Shown: piece after piece, positions 1 through 5,314 of the stretch
Layout: every line of letters starts with the position of its first letter
Position numbering within the stretch: position 1 is the first letter of the stretch
Assembly: GCA_937888775.1 (NCBI GenBank)
Contig: CALAQT010000132.1
Coordinates: 1 to 6,075, forward strand
Origin: an uncultured Actinomycetes bacterium
Lineage (GTDB): Bacteria > Actinomycetota > Thermoleophilia > Solirubrobacterales > Solirubrobacteraceae
DNA length: 6,075 nucleotides
Direction of reading: 5' to 3'
Translations under genes and position numbers: made by a program
The notes under the pieces: generated by a model
What the model was told of the DNA's origin: nothing
Database searches by the model: none
What the model saw: only the letters and a program-made list of their open reading frames with translations

Positions 1-151
1 CGCTGCCGGGCTCGAGAGCCTGCTCGCGCTTGAATGCCTGTATCTGCTGAACGGTCACCTCGAGCTGGTGCGCGATCCACGCGTCAGTCCGCCCCTGGCG
101 GACCCAAGCGCGGATTCGGTTGAGCTCGGGCCTTAGAGATCTGCGAGCCAT
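1..151 (-). CDS. Conserved-looking hypothetical protein with possible HTH, 3' end outside window
   Basis: Reading leftward from an ATG at 151-149, an open frame of 50 codons reaches the window edge without a stop, so only the N-terminus is visible. It begins MARRSLRPEL and is rich in Arg, Gln and Trp. Residues about 22-42, including DAWIAHQLEV, look like a short helix-turn-helix: a helix, a turn near residues 30-33, and a second helix ending in AFKREQ. That suggests nucleic-acid binding, but this is inference and I do not recognise the family. No Shine-Dalgarno is visible. A TAGTCT hexamer (166-161) sits nine bases before the ATG, which would give a nearly leaderless transcript. The gene is divergent from csrA. 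I cannot judge full length or function. Confidence 0.6.
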   Translation of the reverse strand, partial: MARRSLRPELNRIRAWVRQGRTDAWIAHQLEVTVQQIQAFKREQALEPGS

Positions 152-160
152 AGTGCGCGG

Positions 161-166
161 AGACTA
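161..166 (-). promoter_or_regulatory. Candidate -10 hexamer for the left-edge gene
   Basis: On the minus strand TAGTCT (166 to 161) fits TANNNT and lies nine bases before the ATG at 151, predicting transcription from about 154 and a leader of roughly three bases. No good -35 hexamer is seen at the usual distance. Weak alone; supported by similar arrangements elsewhere in the window. Confidence 0.25.
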
Positions 167-217
167 GTACAGGCAACGGCCAGAGTCCCTCTTGGCCGCC
201 CCGGACTCGGCGCGAGG

Positions 218-246
218 TTGTTGACTGGCAACCATTCCCGTATGCT
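218..246 (+). promoter_or_regulatory. Candidate sigma70-type promoter of csrA
   Basis: TATGCT at 241-246 is a good -10 match. Two overlapping -35 candidates precede it: TTGTTG at 218-223 with an ideal 17-base spacer, and TTGACT at 221-226, closer to consensus but with a 14-base spacer. Predicted transcription start is near 253, giving a leader of about 84 bases before the preferred csrA ATG at 337. This is the best -35/-10 pair in the window. Confidence 0.45.
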
Positions 247-252
247 CAGCCC

Positions 253-324
253 GGAGCGGACCGGAAGGTGACCGAGACGGAACTGGCCCCGGCTTTTCTT
301 GACCTATGCAGCCGAGCAGGGAGG
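253..324 (+). promoter_or_regulatory. GGA-rich csrA leader, possible CsrA autoregulatory sites
   Basis: The presumed leader has GGA trinucleotides at 253, 258, 263 and 279, and a fifth at 320-322 inside CAGGGAGG (317-324), the likely Shine-Dalgarno of csrA. CAGGGA fits the core CARGGA of the known CsrA-binding consensus. GCC at 311-313 can pair with GGC at 323-325, placing the GGGA in a loop, though that stem has only three pairs. CsrA proteins commonly repress translation by covering the Shine-Dalgarno, and E. coli csrA represses itself this way. Autoregulation here is inference from motif placement. Confidence 0.3.
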
Positions 325-336
325 CACAAAGACCTA

Positions 337-567
337 ATGCTAGTCCTCACTCGCAAGTCCAACCAGAGCATCATGATCAGTGACGACATCGAGGTTACGG
401 TGCTGGCGATCATGGGCGAGAAGGTTCGTATCGGGATCCAGGCTCCGCGGGATATTCCCGTATTTCGCAAGGAGGTCTACCTGGAGATCCAGCAGGAGCG
501 CGGCGGCGAGGCCAAAGACGCTCGCGACGAGGTCGATGCAGCATTGCGCGGGTTGGGCGACAGCTAG
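337..567 (+). CDS. csrA: Carbon storage regulator CsrA, translational regulator
   Basis: This 76-residue protein is a canonical CsrA/RsmA, a small homodimeric RNA-binding protein that binds GGA motifs in mRNA leaders and alters translation or stability. It starts [14 protein letters not shown], has the [13 protein letters not shown] core at residues 30-42, and ends the conserved part with [10 protein letters not shown] (43-52). The two RNA-contacting residues are present: Arg6 in LTRK and Arg44 in VFRKE. A charged tail of about 24 residues follows. I chose the ATG at 337 because it gives the normal N-terminal strand that forms the dimer interface. An in-frame GTG at 268 would add 23 unrelated residues. 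Shine-Dalgarno AGGGAGG at 318-324 has a rather long 12-base spacing. No flagellar gene or fliW is in the window, so its partner is not visible. csrA is unusual among most actinobacteria. Confidence 0.95.
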   Translation: MLVLTRKSNQSIMISDDIEVTVLAIMGEKVRIGIQAPRDIPVFRKEVYLEIQQERGGEAKDARDEVDAALRGLGDS

Positions 568-595
568 CCCGTCGAGCCCGGACTCAGGCGTGATC

Positions 596-841
596 CTAGG
601 CCAGCAGGTAGTACAGCGTCTCGAACATCGCGATCGTCACGATCACCGCGGTCGCGATCAGCGATAGAACGAGCACCCAGTAGCGCATCGAGCTGCGCTT
701 CTTCTCACGCTCATGCGTGCGCTTGCGGGAGCGCAACACGGCATGACGCCGTAGGTTGTCTCGGCGATTCCGGTCAAGTTGGGCCTCGTGCCGAAATTGC
801 TGTTCGAGCTGCGCCAGGCTCTGGCGCATCTTCATCGACAT
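596..841 (-). CDS. Small basic single-span membrane protein, function unknown
   Basis: This 81-residue frame has a coherent design. An N-terminal cytosolic-type segment of about 53 residues is very rich in Arg, Lys, Gln and Glu and probably helical. It is followed by one hydrophobic span at about 54-73 (YWVLVLSLIATAVIVT) and a short aromatic tail, FETLYYLLA. The positive charges just before the span (REKKR, 45-49) predict N-in topology with a very short outside tail. Three in-frame ATGs (841, 835, 829) crowd the start, so the exact one is uncertain. A GAGG/GGTAGG purine stretch lies about 8-20 bases upstream. It lies 90 bases downstream of the aldolase on the same strand and converges on csrA across 28 bases. 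I do not recognise the family. The clear membrane segment argues that it is real. Confidence 0.65.
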   Translation of the reverse strand: MSMKMRQSLAQLEQQFRHEAQLDRNRRDNLRRHAVLRSRKRTHEREKKRSSMRYWVLVLSLIATAVIVTIAMFETLYYLLA

Positions 842-931
842 CGCGGCGAGCCTACCATCCTCGACGCGCCGTGGGCGCCCGCGCGCTCAGCCTCAGCCCG
901 TGTGAGCGCGCGGCGCCAATCCTCATCAAAG

Positions 932-1852
932 CTACTGATGCACTTCTTGGCGCTCGTACACGCGCATGAAGTGCAGGTAGTTCTCGGCGATCTGCGCCGC
1001 CGCGGCGTCGCGATCCAGGTCCGTGGCGAGGAAGCCCTTGAGCGCGTCCCACCAGATCGAGCGTCCGATGGCAAAGCCGATGAAGCCGTCGACTCCACTC
1101 GCGACCTGCAGCCATTGCTCCACCTTCTCAGTCGAGGCACCGCGACCGAGCACGACGCAGGTCACGCCCCGGCGTCCCTCACCGGAACGGGCCTGCTGGG
1201 CCAGCTTCTCGGCATCCTCGCGGCGGTCGACACCCTCGATCTTCCAGATGTCGACTTCGATCCCCGCGGCCTGGATGTCGGCGATCGCCCGGCGCATAAG
1301 TTCCGGACGCAGCTCGGCGTCGTAGCGATCGCTGTCCCCGTCGACCTCTGCCAGCTGCGCGTCGGTGGCGGGCACCAGCAACTCGAACAGGAACTTACGG
1401 TCGTGCTCGTGGAGCCAGTCGGCCAGGCGCTTGAGCCGGTCCAGCTGGCGCTTGTTCATGGCCGGATCGTCGTCGGAGTTGTAGCGAACCAGCACCTTGT
1501 TGAAGTCGGGGTCGAACTTCTCGATGTGCTCGCCGAAATCGTCGCCGTACTGGAAGTCGAACTCGTTCTGGCCGGACTTCTCAACCGGCAGCGCGAGCTT
1601 GAGGCCGCCCGCACGGGCGCGCTGGGGGATGTCGGAGCCGAACTGCTCGTCGACAAGCACGCCGGCGGTGTCGGCATCGAGGCCCCGATCGACGGCCTTG
1701 AGCATTCCTTCGAAGATCAGGCGCTTGGCGTCTGAGATCGTCTCCGTCTGCTCAGGCGTCGGATCTCCCTCAATTCCGAACATCTTCTTCTGGAACGACC
1801 CGCGATGGTCGAACGCCAGGATGTAGAGCTTGCCCTGATAACCGAGCGCCAT
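932..1852 (-). CDS. Stand-alone DUF2090 / 2-deoxy-5-keto-gluconate-6-phosphate aldolase-type protein
   Basis: This 306-residue protein resembles the DUF2090 domain, found in other bacteria fused behind the inositol-pathway kinase IolC. There it is thought to cleave 2-deoxy-5-keto-D-gluconate 6-phosphate into malonate semialdehyde and dihydroxyacetone phosphate. It looks like a TIM barrel: strand 1 carries LAFDHRGSF (12-20), a middle strand FLFELLVPAT (154-163), and DIWKIEG (201-207) offers Lys204, which by analogy with class I aldolases such as LacD could form the Schiff base. TCVVLGRGAS (231-240) and GFAIGRSIWWDAL (259-271) look like phosphate-binding strand ends. The ATG at 1852 has a good Shine-Dalgarno, GAAGGA (1865-1860), seven bases away. 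No kinase or other iol gene is nearby, so the real substrate is open. It is divergent from the GCS2 ligase. Family assignment is firm; reaction and catalytic lysine are inference. Confidence 0.88.
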   Translation of the reverse strand: MALGYQGKLYILAFDHRGSFQKKMFGIEGDPTPEQTETISDAKRLIFEGMLKAVDRGLDADTAGVLVDEQFGSDIPQRARAGGLKLALPVEKSGQNEFDFQYGDDFGEHIEKFDPDFNKVLVRYNSDDDPAMNKRQLDRLKRLADWLHEHDRKFLFELLVPATDAQLAEVDGDSDRYDAELRPELMRRAIADIQAAGIEVDIWKIEGVDRREDAEKLAQQARSGEGRRGVTCVVLGRGASTEKVEQWLQVASGVDGFIGFAIGRSIWWDALKGFLATDLDRDAAAAQIAENYLHFMRVYERQEVHQ

Positions 1853-1863
1853 GGCACCGTCCT

Positions 1864-1888
1864 TCGATCTAGTTATCGATCTAGTTAT
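1864..1888. repeat. Perfect 12-bp tandem duplication between divergent genes
   Basis: TCGATCTAGTTA occurs at 1864-1875 and again, head to tail and identical, at 1876-1887, and one more T continues the pattern. It lies in the spacer between the divergent aldolase and GCS2 genes and touches the aldolase Shine-Dalgarno (1865-1860). The unit is AT-rich against a GC-rich background and includes GATC and CTAG. It may be a pair of operator half-sites one helical turn apart, or a simple slippage duplication. Confidence 0.85.
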
Positions 1889-1939
1889 GTCTCACAGGAA
1901 GTCTAGGGCGGCGGCGCCCCGAGCGCGCAGCGCCGTCTA

Positions 1940-1945
1940 TAGGCT
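1940..1945 (+). promoter_or_regulatory. Candidate -10 hexamer for the GCS2 gene, near-leaderless
   Basis: TAGGCT at 1940-1945 fits TANNNT and predicts a start of transcription at about 1952, one base before the preferred GTG at 1953. No Shine-Dalgarno precedes that GTG, which agrees with a leaderless message. No convincing -35 hexamer is present (1917-1922 is CCCCGA). Confidence 0.3.
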
Positions 1946-1952
1946 CCACCCT

Positions 1953-3053
1953 GTGCAGCACCACTTCGCTGGACACGCTTACACGATCGGCATCGAGGAA
2001 GAGCTGATGATTCTCGACCCCGACTCTCTGGAGCTCGTCAACGCGATCGAGGCGCTGATCGAGCCCGCCCCCGCGGGCGAGATCAAGCCCGAGCTGATGG
2101 AGTCCGTCCTGGAGATCTCCACCGAGCCCTGTGCGAACATCGCGCAGGCCGGCGAGCAGCTGCGCGCGCTGCGCCGCCAGGTCGCCGCGACCGCGGCGGC
2201 GCGCAACCTGGCGATCGGCTCCGCCGGCACCCATCCGTTCGCCATGTGGGAGGACCAGCGGATCGTTGCCCGGCCCCGCTACCGCGATCTGATCTCGGCG
2301 CTGCGCTTCGTGGCGCGCCAGGAGCTGATTTTCGGGATGCACGTCCACGTGGGACTCGACGACCCTGATAAGGCGATCCACGTCGCCAACGGGATGCGCG
2401 TGCACATGCCGGTCCTGCTCGGCCTGTCGGCCAACTCGCCGTTCTGGCGCGCGGACTTCACTGGGCTGGCGTCGACTCGCACGCCTATCTTCCGGGCCTT
2501 CCCCCGGGTCGGGATCCCACCGACCTACAAGGACTGGGCGGACTACGAGCGGCGGATCGAGTTCATGGTCGCGGCCAAGGTGATCGAGGATTACACCTAC
2601 CTCTGGCACGACGTGCGTCCCCACCCCGAGTTCGGCACCGTTGAGGTGCGGGTGATGGACTCCCAGACCCACATCGAGCACTCGCTCGGGCTGGCGGCCC
2701 TGGTGCAGGCGCTGATCCGCGAGCTCGCCGAGCACTTCGATTCGGGCAAGCGACTGTCGCGCTATTCGTTCGAGATGCTCGACGAGAACAAGTGGCTGGC
2801 GGCGCGCCACGGCCTGGCCGGTGAGCTGGTCGACCTCCCGCACTCCACCCGGGTCCCGACCCGGGAGCTGGCGCGCCGGCTGATCGAGCGGATGCGCGAC
2901 CACGCCCAGGACCTCGGCTCACTGGCCGAGCTGGAGTCCGTGGAGGACCTGCTCGAGCGGGGCAACGGAGCCGCGCGCCAGGTGGTCGTCTACGAGGCCA
3001 ACCACGACCTGCGTGAAGTCGTGGCAGAAATCGTCGCAGCCACGTCGGTTTAG
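1953..3053 (+). CDS. Glutamate-cysteine ligase family 2 (YbdK-like) carboxylate-amine ligase
   Basis: A member of the GCS2 family (Pfam PF04107), ATP-dependent enzymes joining a carboxylate to an amine, such as glutamate to cysteine. From GTG 1953 it has 366 residues, close to E. coli YbdK at 372. Conserved blocks in order are TIGIEEELMIL (11-21, with the EEE acidic triad at 15-17), ELMESVLEISTEPC (47-60), AGTHPF (91-96), the HVHVG metal/nucleotide-site motif (130-134), SANSPFW (159-165), PRVGIPP (184-190), and WHDVRPHPEFGTVEVR (218-233) with VMDSQ. The open frame extends back to ATG 1851 and ATG 1887, but the first would overlap the divergent aldolase start. Both also add basic residues of no family character and lack a Shine-Dalgarno. 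The GTG gives the usual N-terminus, about ten residues before GIEEE. Substrate cannot be read from sequence; weak glutamate-cysteine ligase activity is known for YbdK. Confidence 0.92.
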   Translation: MQHHFAGHAYTIGIEEELMILDPDSLELVNAIEALIEPAPAGEIKPELMESVLEISTEPCANIAQAGEQLRALRRQVAATAAARNLAIGSAGTHPFAMWEDQRIVARPRYRDLISALRFVARQELIFGMHVHVGLDDPDKAIHVANGMRVHMPVLLGLSANSPFWRADFTGLASTRTPIFRAFPRVGIPPTYKDWADYERRIEFMVAAKVIEDYTYLWHDVRPHPEFGTVEVRVMDSQTHIEHSLGLAALVQALIRELAEHFDSGKRLSRYSFEMLDENKWLAARHGLAGELVDLPHSTRVPTRELARRLIERMRDHAQDLGSLAELESVEDLLERGNGAARQVVVYEANHDLREVVAEIVAATSV

Positions 3054-3170
3054 TGCCGTAATTCAAAAATTGCTCCCGAAACTCCGACTCACGACACTGG
3101 CTTTGTCCAGCCTCGCGCCGGGCTTTGCCACCCCTTCCGGGCAGCACCTCAAAGCTCGCTGACGCCGCTC

Positions 3171-3176
3171 TACAAT
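3171..3176 (+). promoter_or_regulatory. Candidate -10 hexamer for a leaderless rhomboid-like gene
   Basis: TACAAT at 3171-3176 matches the TATAAT consensus in five of six bases. Exactly six bases separate it from the GTG at 3183, so the expected first transcribed base is the G of that start codon. No Shine-Dalgarno is present, and the -35 region (3148-3153, CTCAAA) is poor. The 129-base gap 3054-3182 otherwise shows only weak 4-bp hairpins (for example GGCT/AGCC near 3099-3112) and no convincing terminator. Confidence 0.5.
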
Positions 3177-3182
3177 CGGTCC

Positions 3183-3944
3183 GTGAGCGCCCACGGTCCA
3201 GATCTGTTCGTGATCTGCAAGAGCTGCGGATCGGAGGTGAGTCCGTACATCACCGAGTGCCCCTATTGCGGCAACCGGCTGCGCAAGCGCGCGCCCAAGC
3301 TCGACCGTGAGGGTCGCGTGGCCGAGAAGCGCCGGCGCCGGCCGCCGGCGCCGTCGCTGCCGCGCCTGCGCGGCGGTGAGATCCCGGGCATCCGGGCTGA
3401 CTCCAGGCCCTATCTCACAATCATCCTGGTGGTCGGCGGCCTGGTCGGCTGCCTGCTGTGGCGTACCGCGCTGGTCGATCTGAGCCAACTGGCGATCGTC
3501 GGCAAGCCGGGAACGCACTGGTGGCGACTGTTCACGGCGCCGTTCACCTATGACAACACCGGCTACGCGTTCGCGACTTTGGCCGCGATCGGTCTGTACG
3601 GCTGGCTGCTTGAGCGCCGTCACGGCCCAATCGTCGTCCTGGCACTGTTCGTGATCGGGGGCGTGGGCGGGCTGGCCGCCACCGCCGCGGCCTACGCGAC
3701 TCCCGTCGCGCTGGGCGCCAACGGCGCGGCACTGGCCCTGATCTGCGCCTGGGCGACCGCCGACCTGCTGGCGCTGCGGGCCGGAGAGGACATCGAGGGC
3801 GACCTGATCGGGACCGCCACGCTTGGCGTGGTGGTTGCGCTGATGCCGCTGGCGGTAAAGGACGCGAGCTGGATTGCCGACGCCGTGGGGATCCTGACCG
3901 GATTCGCGATCGGCCTGCCGCTGGCGCGACTGCGCGCCCGCTGA
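3183..3944 (+). CDS. Rhomboid-fold membrane protein with N-terminal zinc ribbon, catalytic residues absent
   Basis: The 253-residue protein opens with a zinc ribbon, CKSC (12-15) and CPYC (26-29), then a basic proline-rich linker (about 31-75), then about six membrane spans (roughly 78-95, 127-143, 148-170, 176-198, 208-224, 231-248). Rhomboid landmarks are visible: WWRLFTAPF (113-121), corresponding to the W-R-h-h-T loop region; LYGWLLERRHG (138-148); a GGVGGLAA stretch (159-166); and GANGAALAL (178-186). The last aligns with the protease motif GxSG, but the nucleophilic Ser is Asn180. The closing segment LTGFAIGLPL (238-247) aligns with the usual H-x-GG segment but lacks the His, and the loop His/Asn is also not visible. 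It is therefore probably a pseudoprotease, perhaps a membrane binding or chaperone protein. GTG 3183 is chosen for its -10 hexamer and position just before the ribbon. It may head the downstream gene run. Confidence 0.85.
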   Translation: MSAHGPDLFVICKSCGSEVSPYITECPYCGNRLRKRAPKLDREGRVAEKRRRRPPAPSLPRLRGGEIPGIRADSRPYLTIILVVGGLVGCLLWRTALVDLSQLAIVGKPGTHWWRLFTAPFTYDNTGYAFATLAAIGLYGWLLERRHGPIVVLALFVIGGVGGLAATAAAYATPVALGANGAALALICAWATADLLALRAGEDIEGDLIGTATLGVVVALMPLAVKDASWIADAVGILTGFAIGLPLARLRAR

Positions 3945-4003
3945 GGGGCGCTGCAAGCCGTAGGCTCGGCGTGACAGCGAGGTCGGGCTCGCGGCCACCT
4001 ACG

Positions 4004-4009
4004 TATGAT
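4004..4009 (+). promoter_or_regulatory. Candidate internal -10 hexamer before the small unknown gene
   Basis: TATGAT at 4004-4009 matches TATAAT in five of six bases and predicts transcription from about 4016. It overlaps the ATG at 4005, so if it is used, the next in-frame start, GTG 4020, would be translated from a four-base leader. A second TANNNT hexamer, TAGGCT at 3961-3966, would instead leave the ATG inside the transcript. No clear -35 accompanies either. Confidence 0.3.
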
Positions 4010-4361
4010 CCTCCGGCGAGTGCCGGAGCGCGTCTACACCGAACTGGAGCTGGAGACAGCGATTGCGGCGATCACCGACCCGGGACGGTTGCGTGACGCC
4101 CAGGACGTGGTGATGCGAGCCGCCCCCTCGTTGCAGCGCGTGCTGGCGTCCGCGATCGCCGAAGGCGGCTGGTTGGATGCCGCCAACGACCAGGCGGTGC
4201 GCGAGGCCGCGATCGAACCCGATCCCGGCGCACGAGTGCATGCCCTGCGGACGTTGCTGGCCGAGGAGACCCGCCTGGGGATGCTGGTCGGCGTTGCGGT
4301 TGGGTTCGAGCTCTCACGGGCACTGTCCCGGGCTGACACCGAAAACGAACAGGAGAACTGA
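4005..4361 (+). CDS. Small helical protein of unknown function, upstream of UPF0173 hydrolase
   Basis: The frame gives 118 residues from ATG 4005, or 113 from GTG 4020. I do not recognise the family. Composition is normal for a soluble, mostly alpha-helical protein: acidic amphipathic stretches (YTELELETAIAAI, 11-23; DAQDVVMRAAPSLQRVLASAIAEG, split around Pro41), a Gly-Trp turn at 55-56, and a more hydrophobic helix near 91-106 (LGMLVGVAVGFELSRAL). That helix is too short and broken to be called a membrane span with confidence. The C-terminus is polar, ending DTENEQEN. Neither start has a Shine-Dalgarno. It lies 60 bases after the rhomboid-like gene and ends six bases before the UPF0173 ATG, so it is very likely co-transcribed with the hydrolase. 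The start codon is uncertain; that it is coding is fairly likely. Confidence 0.65.
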   Translation: MILRRVPERVYTELELETAIAAITDPGRLRDAQDVVMRAAPSLQRVLASAIAEGGWLDAANDQAVREAAIEPDPGARVHALRTLLAEETRLGMLVGVAVGFELSRALSRADTENEQEN

Positions 4362-4367
4362 ATCAAG

Positions 4368-5042
4368 ATGGACATCCGCTTTCTCGGCCACAGCGCCTTC
4401 GCGCTTTCAGACGGCGACACGACGGTTCTGATCGATCCCTTCCTGACCGGCAATCCCAAGGCGGCAGTTGCGGCGGACGACCTCAGCCCAACGGCGATCC
4501 TGCTCAGCCACGGCCACGGCGACCACTACGGCGACACAGTGCAGATCGCCAAGCGTTCGGGGGCGGGCGTGATCGCGCTGACCGAGATCGCCGGCGAGCT
4601 GGAGGGGGAAGGGCTCGAGGTCTCCAATCCGAACCTCGGCGGTACGGTGACGACCAACTGGGGCTGGGTCAAGATGGTGCCGGCATGGCACACCTCGACG
4701 ACCCCGAACGGGACCGTCAACACGCCGGCCGGGCTGCTGATCAAGTTCGCTGACACCGTCGTCTACCACCTCGGCGACACGTGCCTGTTCTCCGACCTAC
4801 AGCTGGTCGGCCGGCGCACCCCGATCGACGTCGCGCTGATGCCGATCGGAGGCCACTTCACGATGGATCGCCATGACGCGGTCGACGCCGCCGCGCTGGT
4901 CGGCGCCAAGACGGTGATCCCCTGCCACTACAACACCTTCCCGCTGATCGAGACCGACGCCCAGGCGTTCAAGGCCGAGGTCGAGTCGCAGACGAGCTCC
5001 AGCGTGGTGGTGCTGGAACCGGGCGAGAGCTGGTCGACGTGA
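4368..5042 (+). CDS. UPF0173 metal-dependent hydrolase, metallo-beta-lactamase fold
   Basis: The 224-residue protein is a full-length member of the UPF0173 (YtkL-like) branch of the metallo-beta-lactamase superfamily, whose substrate is not established. The start MDIRFLGHSAF is typical. The metal-site signature HGHGDH is at 48-53 (His48, His50, Asp52, His53). Further ligands are His108 in PAWHTS, Asp137 in HLGDT, and His187 in CHYNTFPLI, a hallmark of this subfamily. The GGHFTMD block at 161-167 is also characteristic. All expected ligands are present, so it should be active. AGGAG at 4351-4355 is the likely Shine-Dalgarno, 12 bases before ATG 4368. There is no signal peptide, so it acts in the cytosol. 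The next gene starts inside its stop codon. Confidence 0.95.
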   Translation: MDIRFLGHSAFALSDGDTTVLIDPFLTGNPKAAVAADDLSPTAILLSHGHGDHYGDTVQIAKRSGAGVIALTEIAGELEGEGLEVSNPNLGGTVTTNWGWVKMVPAWHTSTTPNGTVNTPAGLLIKFADTVVYHLGDTCLFSDLQLVGRRTPIDVALMPIGGHFTMDRHDAVDAAALVGAKTVIPCHYNTFPLIETDAQAFKAEVESQTSSSVVVLEPGESWST

Positions 5043-5314
5043 CCCACGCAATCGTCCTGATCCAGGCTGAGGGCCGCGCACTGGCCACGCTCGGCGGCGA
5101 GCTGGCCGGCGTGGAAGGGGTCGCAGAGGCTTACTCGGTCACCGGTGAGTGGGACTTTGTGGCAATCCTGCGCCTGCGTGAGCACCTGGCGCTGGCGCAG
5201 GTGGTCACCGGTCAGATCTCCCAGCTGCCCGGGGTCAGGCGGACGCACACGATGGTCGCGTTCGAGGCCTACTCGCGTCACGACCTGGAGGCACTGTTCT
5301 CGGTGGGTCAGTGA
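5039..5314 (+). CDS. Stand-alone Lrp/AsnC effector (RAM) domain protein
   Basis: The 91 residues consist almost wholly of the RAM/AsnC_trans_reg domain (Pfam PF01037), the ligand-binding and oligomerising half of Lrp-type regulators, with no helix-turn-helix in front. Visible marks are an opening strand HAIVLIQAE (3-11), the VEGVAEAYSVTGEWDFVAIL region (25-44) with the usual G-x-x-D, and LPGVRRTHTMVAF (63-75). The ferredoxin-like beta-alpha-beta pattern is intact. Such free-standing domains are known to bind amino acids or related small molecules and form multimers; here the ligand and target are unknown. The start is GTG 5039, whose last two bases are shared with the upstream TGA (5040-5042), indicating translational coupling with the hydrolase. 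Its own stop overlaps the lipoprotein start in the same way. Confidence 0.9.
   Translation: MTHAIVLIQAEGRALATLGGELAGVEGVAEAYSVTGEWDFVAILRLREHLALAQVVTGQISQLPGVRRTHTMVAFEAYSRHDLEALFSVGQ

Noticed and set aside
568..595. Bidirectional terminator between convergent csrA and the small membrane protein
   Set aside because: The 28 bases contain only three-base pairings and no T tract.
779..1735. 318-codon plus-strand frame opposite the aldolase
   Set aside because: It is a GC-driven antisense shadow of a clearly recognised aldolase and has no recognisable domain or start signal.
1881..2903. 340-codon minus-strand frame opposite the GCS2 gene
   Set aside because: His/Arg/Gly/Asp-rich composition is typical of antisense of a GC-rich gene; the plus strand carries all GCS2 motifs.
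3054..3182. Rho-independent terminator after the GCS2 gene
   Set aside because: Only 4-bp stems (AATT/AATT at 3060-3071, GGCT/AGCC at 3099-3112) with no stable GC stem followed by a T run.
3063..3998. 311-codon minus-strand frame opposite the rhomboid-like gene
   Set aside because: Arg/Gln/Ala-rich, with no domain and no membrane pattern; the opposite strand has a zinc ribbon and six coherent spans.
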